A stretch of 64,000 bases of DNA from Bugulina stolonifera (taxonomy: Eukaryota > Bryozoa > Gymnolaemata > Cheilostomatida > Bugulidae): contig OW285191.1 in NCBI GenBank assembly GCA_935421135.1, positions 14,697,700 through 14,761,699 of the forward strand. The letters are read 5' to 3'. This document shows positions 13,301-64,000 of the stretch, piece after piece. The notes below the pieces were generated by a model. That model did not search any database and was not told where the DNA came from. It saw nothing but the letters and a program-made list of their open reading frames with translations. A program made the translations under genes and the position numbers. Positions within the stretch are counted from its first letter, which is position 1. Each line of letters starts with the position of its first letter.

Positions 13301-13399
13301 TATTAACTGCATGCTTATCTTTCTTGCAGGTATAATTTGATAGAAGAAACATTAAATTCCCTCAAAGACCCATCTGGACGTACTGAGGCTGACCAGTAA
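10362..13399 (+). CDS. PPM1A: Protein phosphatase 2C, PPM1A/PPM1B type
   Basis: Five exons join in frame: 10362-10917, 11787-11908, 12132-12302, 12971-13197, 13330-13399, giving 381 aa (PPM1A has 382). The N-terminus MGAFLDRPK, followed by [10 protein letters not shown] (E37, D38) and VFDGHAG (D60, G61), has the metal-binding residues of PP2[33 protein letters not shown] and [10 protein letters not shown] follow in the family order. Exon 4 holds the SRDNMS motif, and exons 4-5 the PPM1A/B-specific C-terminal helical region with LPPGG. The family are Mg/Mn-dependent Ser/Thr phosphatases of cytosol and nucleus that dephosphorylate stress MAPKs, their kinases, Smads and IKK. The gene is divergent to SELENON and convergent with pecanex. 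PPM1A and PPM1B cannot be separated from this sequence; it may be the pre-duplication single gene. Confidence 0.96.
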
Positions 13400-14234
13400 C
13401 TAATGCTATCTCTATACATTTATTTTACCCATACTGGCTGGTTGGCATCTACTAGGTGGCCAACAAAAATTCGTGATTGATGAACCTTTCTATATACTTT
13501 ATCATATGTAGAGCATATGTATTAGTCCATAGTCTTCGGTAGTGATGTTCACCTGGAGAGGTGCGCAAGCAAGTAAAAGACCGTTCATAATATAGTTTGC
13601 TCATATGATCTAATATGACTATTGGTAGGGGCAGACAACTTGATATTACAATGTACATGTAGACCATGATTGTATGTGTCATATGGTGATACTGATGTTC
13701 CATGTTGTTTGTGTAGATGGTGTTGTCTTCTCCCTCATATGTCTTATAATTACAATGATGCACAGTGGATAAATATAATATAATGTACAAAAGGAGTTTA
13801 GCAATATAGTGTTATTTTATCCTTACATGTTATACACTACCTAGCATCCTATCTTGATACTGTATTCTTACTACTCTAATATCATTATATTGATGATCAA
13901 GGTCAATAATCAACTCAGATATTTTACTTTTTAACCCATCTGGTTTAAATGTGGAGTTTTTTCTGTAGTTTGGTGTGTCAATCCTTCTTGTATTTGATTT
14001 AAATTGGCATCTTAACATGATTATTTTGTAAGATTATCAGGTGGTATGCAGTGGTATTATAGTGAATTTATAGCAGCAGTGCCTGATAATAACTAATAAT
14101 AACATTGATTATTTTATTCTTCAGTATTCCATTTCTTACCGTTACCATAGTAGTAAGATATTCTCTATAATGTACAAGTACACCTGAGAACAAGGTCATT
14201 GGTGACGTAAAGTTATCTTATAAAACAGCCACAC

Positions 14235-14240
14235 AATAAA
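14235..14240 (+). terminator. Candidate poly(A) signal AATAAA for the PPM1A-like gene
   Basis: The first clear plus-strand AATAAA after the stop, 836 bp downstream. It may be fortuitous in AT-rich DNA. Confidence 0.3.
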
Positions 14241-14428
14241 TAATGCAATGGAGCCAAATATTTAATCAAGATGGCTTGACCCAAAACTTTTGAATGTAGT
14301 TGGCCCTGGTGTGCATCAGGATATACCAAGTTGGAGTGTAGTACTAGTAGAATTATGCTACATTATTATAAAATATCCAACACTAATTTACATGTGTTTG
14401 TACTATACCCTCCTCTCTGACTTGTACA

Positions 14429-14434
14429 TTTATT
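14429..14434 (-). terminator. Candidate poly(A) signal AATAAA for pecanex
   Basis: Minus-strand AATAAA 127 bp past the pecanex stop codon, a normal position for a cleavage signal. Confidence 0.45.
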
Positions 14435-14560
14435 AAATATATTGAGCACCATATACATGTATGATTAACAGTATTTACAATATGTAACTAACTAATAATT
14501 ATTAATAAGCTAATAAATTAGTAACCTGCACCCAGGTCAATGTACATAAAACAACTGAAC

Positions 14561-41563
<27,003 letters not shown>

Positions 41564-41683
41564 TTATCAAAGTTTATGCATAGTACTATGCATTTCTCAG
41601 GTCACAGTAGTATTGATTTTTAGGGCGCTACAAAATTACACAAAATTAGTAATGCCAACATGAATACTGCTGTACTTCATACC

Positions 41684-42754
41684 CAGAGTTGGGTCCAAGT
41701 CGACTTGCAAGTCAACAAGTCGAGTCAGTTCTAAAATTTTGGAGGCAAGTCAAGTCGAAGTCAAGTCAGTGCTGCCTCAAGTCAAGTCAAGTAACTTCGA
41801 AAATTTTGAAGGCAAGTCAAGTCCAAGTCAAGTCAGAGATCCTTCAAGTCAAGTCAAGTCAAGTCAGCTGTCATGCAAGTCACAAGTCAAGTCAAGTCAA
41901 AGTCAAGTCAAGTCGAAATGCAAGTCAAGTGGAAGACAACTTCAAAAAATTTTACATTTTCCAAAGCATCATTTTTTACGTTTAGTAGGCATTCCAATCC
42001 ATGGAAAACCTATGCCAAGGTGTAGCAGGGCATGTACATGTATGTTATGCAATCATGGTAAAGAACTAGTCTATATAAGTAGTATTATTAGCACTACGGT
42101 CGAGACTGGTCATATAGTATTATATACTGTATATATTGTAATGGTGATGCAGTGTTACATAGAATGTAAACAGCACATGGTACAGCACGGAGTGTCCACT
42201 GGCCAGTTTTGCAATTTAACTCTAGTAATTATTGCACTGTGCATGGTATTCACTACTGACACCACATCTAGGCTACACTTACACTACTTGCACTGTGTAC
42301 TTGTGACTATGCATTGTCGTTGTGTAGTCTCACGTACACAGCCTAGATATTGCCTGAATTGTGTATCCTCATAGCTAACCTTGATATACTCTGAGTGCTG
42401 CTAGTAGCACTGACCTAGTACAAATGATAAATAGGTAAACAATTGAGACCTTTTTTTCCATGTTGGCTAAACACTGTACAAAATTTTTATTTGCCAGATT
42501 GACTTGGCAGAACCCAAGTCAAAATCACAAGTCATTCATGTGTCCAAGTCAAGTCAAGTCACATTGATGTGCAAGTCAAAGTCAAGTCCAAATCACAAGT
42601 CATTCATGTGTCCAAGTCAAGTCAAGTCAAGTCGCATTGATGCGCAAGTCAAAGTCAAGTCAAGTCAGCAGGTTGGCAAGTCCAAGTCAAGTCGACTTGT
42701 GACTTGACTTGACTTGGCAAGTCAAGTCAAATCTATGACTTGGACCCAGCTCTG
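41684..42754. mobile_element. hAT-like non-autonomous transposon (1071 bp) with 8-bp target duplication and AAGTC repeats
   Basis: The ends are CAGAGTTGGGTCCAAGTC and its reverse complement with one mismatch (GACTTGGACCCAGCTCTG). The direct repeat TTCATACC flanks it at 41676-41683 and 42755-42762. Both subterminal parts (about 41690-41935 and 42520-42725) are dense arrays of CAAGTC/AAGTC. The central part (about 41940-42500) is unique and has no transposase. The long open frames at 41689-42374 and 42504-42707 come from the stop-poor AAGTC repeats and are not genes. It lies 140 bp upstream of the pecanex start codon and so may sit in or near its promoter. Confidence 0.88.
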
Positions 42755-42762
42755 TTCATACC

Positions 42763-42980
42763 TACTTTGAACACCCTCCATTATCAGAGACCGTTTTTCA
42801 TTCGTACGGCACAGGACTGGAATGCTCTAGCTGCCGGTAGTCCATTACTTATCCCTCCGTGTTTTTAGCCCAAAAGCTGTCAAATTGCCTTCTGCTGTTG
42901 CATACCGGAAACGTTGAAAAACTTACTTGAAAACAAGTTCCTCAAGTCACAGCTTGATGCTGGCGCTGGAGACTAGGATG
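42763..42980 (+). mobile_element. LINE scrap (reverse transcriptase C-terminal end)
   Basis: A short plus-strand frame reads RPFFIRTAQDWNALAAGSP, the typical FFxRTxxDWNxLP end of non-LTR reverse transcriptases. It adjoins the right end of the hAT-like element, which may have inserted into it. Confidence 0.55.
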
Positions 42981-45900
42981 ACTCAAGGTGTAACTCCAGA
43001 AATAGGAGGTAATATTTAATTGCTTGGCAATAATATAAAATAATTATAAATTCACATGGCAGGATAAGATAATGATGATATTATAATCATAATGACACGC
43101 AAAGATAACTGTAATTATTATTAAAATAATAATATAATATTGATGAGAATATAGATAATTATAATGCATTGCAATTAATTTTAGATTTTATTTAGAATTT
43201 TCATTTAATTTAAATTCTCTTTTTTAATTTTCATTTTGTATTGAATTCTATTTCAATCTCATTGTGAGTCAGTGTTGTTTAGCATAGAGACAGCTCAGTG
43301 CCAATTTTAATTAACATTTAGTGTGTTTTCAGACTTGTTTAGGCAGAAACTTACGTTCTTCTCCACAAGCAAACACTACATGTAATAATCGTAGCAGAAT
43401 AATAACATCATGGCCATTACATTAACATTTCGGTGAAGTTGTCTAAACCAGGCTCTGGTCTAAACCTGGAAATGATTTTTATTTACAATAGTTTGGTTTT
43501 TACAACGCCGCAAGACAGATATGAACGTCGGGCCGCCTTGTTGTCTCTTTGTAATCTATATGTATACGGTTTAAATGGTCGCACAAAGACATTTAGAGGT
43601 GAAGAGCTGCGAAACTGACCAATCAGATGGCTTTCTGAAAACATCCAATGAAATGCAAGAACCGCACCCTGATGTCACCAGTGTGTATATGGCGGACGTA
43701 AAGGTACCAGAAGTAAATTATCAAGTAATCAGTAATCCCATCAAATACAGACATTATCAACGTTTTATACAACTTTCAGAATTTTATGGATGCGACTTGT
43801 ATAGATGCGCATAACTATAATTATGATAACTGATGTTATAGATTGAAAGTTTTGTTGCATAAAGATAGCATACACATACAGGTCATGAAGTTGAACATCA
43901 CTCTCAGTCACTGTGACTGTGACTGTCTGTATCGTCGTGTATGGCTATGACTATCTTAATCTACATGATTCATGATTGGTTGCAGATGTTTTATTGTATT
44001 AAATATATTATTATGCTAAAATATTATAATCATTATTGTTATATACTACTATACTAACTAATAAAGTATTAAATATACTTATATAATATTATAGGCTAAT
44101 CATTTATTTTTATTGTTTGCTATTTTTAATGTTTATTGGTTTTAAATTTAAGTTATATATAAATTTTATTTGATAAATGTATATATATTAAGAAGAGACC
44201 TAAGTAAAAGAATAATGATTTAGAAAATGCTAAACGTTAACAGTTTATTTTTGTATTTCAAGATTCTATCTTATTTGTTATTGGTATGAATGATTAACAT
44301 AGGGCTATTCATATTTGTTCCAACTAAGTCGACATTGTATGTAGGCAATAGCTGGTTAGGTTTCTCTTCAATTCTAAAGAGAGATAGCAGTATGACCAAT
44401 ATTCAACTAAAGAGGATCCATTCTGGGTCTATATCATTGGTATTAATTATTGTTAAAACACAAATCGAGGATTGGAGAACAGGTTTAGATACCACATGAA
44501 CCTGTACATTATAATTTGAATTAATCTCGGCATTTCTATGTTACTAGACGTCAAGTTGTAGCATAACAAGATTTCAAACAGTCCCTTTCGAATAACATTT
44601 TCTTGCCCCTTATTGAAGAGGACATGCAGAATGGTTAGGCCCTACTAGTGGTTAATTATTACTTTATTCAAATAACCCTTACCCGATGGAGTAGGGACTA
44701 GGAATGGTAAAAAGTTTGGTCGGCTGTAACCTATATACATTTGTAGTAGTAGTAGTAGTTAGTAGTAGTTATGATGATGGCTACAACATAATGCAATTTA
44801 CCGAGCAATCAGCCGCTGGCAAATTTTGTATCACTTCTCAATGTCCACGAGAAGAGGAGGCACAGTTCTCTTATCAAATTCTTGTATATTCCTGGGGTCT
44901 AATAAGTTTGCACTGGAAGTAGCTATGGGGATTGGGTTTAAACTGTGTGCTGGTGATCATCTAACAAGGAGGTATTTCAAGTTTCATTTATTTTTGGCTG
45001 AGTTTTAGTGTGTTGATGAACCTTTTTGTGAGTTGGGTTTCTTGTCTATTTTTACTTGTGAAGCTTGGGTAACCTGATGAGGGCACTCCCGTTTTACCGT
45101 TTTATGTCATCCTTTTAAAGAATGCTGAAATGGATACAGATATCAAGCTTTTTCTCCTAATAAACAGAGAATCGAGGTGAATTGGTAAAACAGTAGTCAC
45201 CATTTTACTTCAATAACTTGAATTTGCCACCTTGACGCCCTTAGTCTACTTTTCTCAAGTGATGTAGACTAGATCCTTTTCCAACATTTCAACACATGGC
45301 TTTAACCAATTGTGGTCGATTACTTTGAATTACAAGCTGGCAGTGAAATTAACAGTTCAAAATGCACGGCTAGTTAGCTTTATCTGCTTTTTTTCTGTAA
45401 ACAACCTTAGCCCTTATGGAATCTAGCGTGCCTGATACAAATTCTGTATTATAATCAGTTGTCCAAACCAGTTTCTATTTTTTGTTATAGTAAAACATAA
45501 GCCTATTTAATGACTAAAATTAATTGCGAAGTGAATCCAGAATCATCATGTTCTTTGGCCTTGACCCATTTAGGGCAAGGTCACTTGAGATTCTCAAATA
45601 TTACGAATTTAAAAGGAATAACAATAGTTCTGCCCAGTAGGTATTTAACTAAACAGAAAATTTAGGTGACTTTGTTTGTGCTGCTGCGTATTACTACAGA
45701 CTTTGTGACATTATATAATATATGGTAAAGTATTCCAGTTATTACTATTCTGGTGTCGATCATGTGAGTCCTATAGTCAACCAGAATAGTCCAAGAACTA
45801 CAATACCTGACCTGTTCTTTCTAATATTCTTAGGTTTTGTTAAAGTGATTGGTATCGGAAACTTGATACGTTGGTGCGATTATTGAAGACATGAATACTG

Positions 45901-47699
45901 CGTTGATATGGTGCTAACTAACTGGCTCTTTCACCCAGGTGGGCTTACATGACATGTCTTTACTGTGCAAATCTTAAGTACATCGACACGAACCTAATCC
46001 CAGCTTCCAAGATGCAATAGTTGGGTAACTGTCACTGCATACTGGTATTTACTGCAAAAAATCATAATCTGACTACCTGGGTAACACGTACTGTACTGTT
46101 ACGTCCATAATTGCTACTCGTAAGCAGGATATACATTGCTGTTAGGAAATCACAATGGGAGATACATGTATTATATTCTCCAAGCCAACAGCAACTGTAC
46201 TGTCTGTCTCTTTCACTTCCTAGTGTCTTGATTTAGGTTGATGACATCACACCGCCCATACAATCTATCAACACAGGAATTAGAGGTGACACTGAACAAT
46301 TTTTTATGGTCATGCGCTGTATACAATAATTATGTTGTTATGATTGAGCCTGCTACTAAAATAATAAATTATGATGTTTTGCATATCATATCATTATAAT
46401 TTACATTGCCTATGAGTTGTGTATAAAACTACAGTAACTTATTTTCAGCAAGTATAGAAAGAAGACCATGAGTTACTAATCAAGAAGAGTATAAAAATTT
46501 CCCATCCAATGTAAGTACATTTTATACAAGCACAGTAAGTACATATACAGATGCAGTGAGTATATATACATTGTACAACCTCTGCAATTGTGAACTCCTG
46601 CTTTTCTATTCGATTCAGTCACTTATTCACTCACTAGCGTTGGAGTCACTCGCTCACTAGACTGCTGTGGAAGCAAGCCAATTGTGCTATGCACTATTAC
46701 ATTAGTTTGATCACAATCCAATGACATGTAATGAGGCCAGTGTTATCAATTTTATTAAAACTACATTTAAGTGTCGATTGCCAGCTTCCCTGGACCGTGA
46801 ATTCGATAATATATTGTATAATGTGTTCAATTATACTCAATTTTTTGACAGCGGATGAAATATTGTATCCATATTGTTATATTGGGAGTTGATTGTGCCC
46901 ATTGAAAACAAGCTACCGACCAGAAATCTATCAACATGCATATCATTGATTGACATTAGACTGCTAAACCCAGTTAGCCTAGGTTGGAATCTAAGTGTAA
47001 CACTATCACACTGTATGTTATGTGGAATATTGTTGGTAGGACAAGTTGGTCTTATACTGCAAGGTTCGGGATATAATCCCCAGTATGCATGTGGTAGTAG
47101 CGTTGACCAATTGTACCATGCTCATCCTTATTACAAAGAGTATTCTATATGTCAAGAGAGAACTACTACAGAGTTGTAGTAATTGGCTGAAGTAATAGCG
47201 GATCACTTTGCTAAACCAAGGCTCCTTGCTAGTTGCACAGCATATTTTTATGTATGTTGTTTTGTTAGGGCCTACTCTAATCTTATTCTAGACATAAAAT
47301 TAATTATCATGTAGCAGGTGCTGGTTTTTGTTATTGGCATCTACACTTATTATACCAGGAGCTGCAAAAACACCAGTTGCCTTGACATGCGCTGTCTATT
47401 ACATTAAGTATTGCATTAACAATATGTACATTATTACATTTATGCTGTAACCCTTGGAGTTCCGCTGCGTTGTACATGTAGTTGTTTGTTATTTCATTTT
47501 ACAGATTTATACATGGGATAGTTCCTAATCTTGGATATATTCTACAGAACTGGGTAACCTAGCGGCAGACCAATTGCATAACTTGTATTCCTGCTTAGGA
47601 GGGCCACCGTTCCACCAACCCCTAGCATGGTTGATACAATTGGCAGCATACTGAATACCTACCACAAAGACGTCATTACGCAATTACGCATATCTAAAT
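42981..47699. other. Intergenic region between pecanex and the mixed-lineage kinase (head to head)
   Basis: No conserved exon recognised. AT-rich low-complexity blocks lie near 43040-43260 and 43980-44220. A CTG/GTG-rich run is at about 43905-43935. Frames at 43433-43814, 44290-44499, 44704-45008 and 46874-47179 have no domain I recognise. The kinase 5' UTR and promoter should lie near the right end; the tract and AG at 47491-47505 could be a 5' UTR acceptor. Confidence 0.5.
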
Positions 47700-62725
<15,026 letters not shown>

Positions 62726-64000
62726 ATTTCGACGTGGTATTTAGCCCTGCAACCATGTGTTGAGGCTAAAAATATTGTGGTAGTGTTATCAAAGCAATGG
62801 CTTACTACTACACACACAGTCTGTTTGGCCCATGTACATGTAGTTATTTAAATTATGCACACAGTTTGTCTGTTTATTGATGTTTTGTTTTTTTATTTCG
62901 CTTTTGAATATCCATTTTCACAAATTCAGTGCAATGCTGTATGATATTATGGTTTCTGTTACACGTAGATGCACATTGAAAGATGCAGAGGAGATAACTC
63001 CCAGTCCCGAATGGTTTGTGATAATATTGGGTAACACATCTTTTATTGCACTGTGTTGTTACTTTATATTATATATTTCTATAGCATTATTGGCTTCTGT
63101 CTATATTTAATAGCTTATGATTTTGTATTGTTATCCATTTAATCAAATGGAATTTTAATTTTACTAAAAATATTGTGTACAATTGGAAGTATGCAATACT
63201 GGATATTTTATTGAAAGATGAATATATGATGTATAGTCAGTATGTTGAAGCTGTCCATGGTGATTTGTTATGTAAGCAGAAACTAGACTAACCACCAACG
63301 CCCAAACACCAACAGTATATTTATGAGTAGGACTTCAATATACCCATCATTGCATGTGTCATAAAGAATAATGTATTACAATGTAACAGTAATCACAAAT
63401 TAGCACAAAAGGTCTCACCTACAATGGTTGATTTAATATTTTGCACTGATGCACATTTAGCTGTCCTATCACTGTCTAAGTAAGTTATTAGTTTGGTGGT
63501 CGGCTGGTCGCATGGGCATGGACTATATAATATTATTGCAGTACATAATTACGTACATGCCGTGACATATGAAGGGAGGACAACTCTAATCTCTAACTCA
63601 GGTAGTTGGAGAATTTTCATAGTCTGTGTTCTCTAGAAACTCGATAGTTCGGGGATGGAAAAGAAACCCCATGCTAAATTTAAATTTCCTGCTAGAAAAG
63701 CCAGATTGTTTCACTTTGATTTTTTCTGTTTGTAAGTATCTTAATTTAATTTACTGTCCTGGTTAATACCTCGTATTTAATTTGTTGTTTGACGTGAAAA
63801 ACTATTTTTTGGGTGGATATGTTGGGGCTGATTTCAAACTGGAGAGGTTTACTGGTTACCAGTGCCATGCAGTTAATATGGTAATATTAATATAATATTA
63901 TAATAATTAATATAATTGGATTGTCATCCATCCTTGTCAATCCCAAGCAAATCTAATGATCAATGGTAATCCTTATCATAATCGTAAAATAATGGTTATC
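62726..64000. other. 3' flank of the mixed-lineage kinase gene
   Basis: Presumed 3' UTR then intergenic DNA. No canonical AATAAA was found close to the stop. Positions 63860-63920 are AT-rich low complexity. No other gene seen. Confidence 0.5.

Larger units (their letters stand above)
13400..14560. other. Convergent intergenic region between PPM1A-like and pecanex stops
   Basis: Holds the 3' UTRs of both genes. No further exon recognised; the minus-strand frame at 13830-14018 shows no homology that I know. The two candidate poly(A) signals are listed separately. Confidence 0.6.

Noticed and set aside
13830..14018. Minus-strand 62-codon ORF as a last pecanex exon
   Set aside because: The true last exon is at 14697-14561, identified by HKWIPDHSD and phase; this ORF has no family resemblance and lies past the stop.
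41689..42707. ORFs rich in SSQVKSSQ-type repeats
   Set aside because: They come from the AAGTC arrays of the hAT-like element; there is no domain, and they end at the element's unique centre.
43433..43814. Two overlapping ORFs that might be a small gene
   Set aside because: No homology recognised and no splice sites joining them to neighbours.
46874..47179. 101-codon ORF upstream of the mixed-lineage kinase
   Set aside because: No domain, no phase-compatible link to the kinase; likely chance or 5' UTR.

Overview
This is a nuclear genome window from an animal. It is AT-rich, its genes are broken into many short exons with GT..AG introns, and it carries degenerate transposons. Four complete genes and one partial gene can be rebuilt exon by exon. 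All junctions chosen keep the reading frame and the spliced proteins line up with known metazoan families (recalled from memory, no search was run). The species cannot be named. Family divergence and intron sizes fit an invertebrate, perhaps an early-branching one such as a sponge; a mollusc is an alternative.

Layout from left to right: (1) positions 1-4162, minus strand, the N-terminal half of a selenoprotein N gene (SELENON), cut off by the window edge before its active-site region; (2) 4163-10361, an intergenic stretch filled with mobile-element remains: a SINE-like piece, a hAT-like non-autonomous element with 8-bp target duplications, a 5'-truncated LINE, a MITE with long terminal inverted repeats and a perfect-looking hairpin; (3) 10362-13399, plus strand, a complete PPM1A/PPM1B-type protein phosphatase 2C (5 exons, 381 aa); (4) 14561-41542, minus strand, a complete pecanex gene (38 exons, 2172 aa); (5) 29677-33537, plus strand, a complete MyD88-like adaptor (8 exons, 380 aa; death domain plus TIR domain), lying entirely inside one pecanex intron on the opposite strand; (6) 41543-47699, intergenic, with a second hAT-like element (8-bp target duplications) and a LINE scrap; (7) 47700-62725, plus strand, a complete mixed-lineage kinase (SH3, kinase, leucine zipper, CRIB; 13 exons, 1176 aa); (8) 62726-64000, its 3' flank.

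Three of the five genes belong to, or act on, stress and innate-immune signalling: the MyD88-like adaptor (Toll/IL-1 receptor signalling), the mixed-lineage kinase (a JNK/p38 MAP3K) and the PP2C phosphatase (the PPM1A/B family turns stress MAPK signalling down). Whether the linkage means anything is open. Pecanex is a multi-pass membrane protein of the secretory pathway and SELENON is an ER redox/calcium protein.

The most unusual features are the nested antisense MyD88-like gene with a changed BB loop and an extra C-terminal tail, and a recurring pattern of short tandem repeat arrays that sit directly on 5' splice sites of SELENON and pecanex and in some cases copy the splice site itself.
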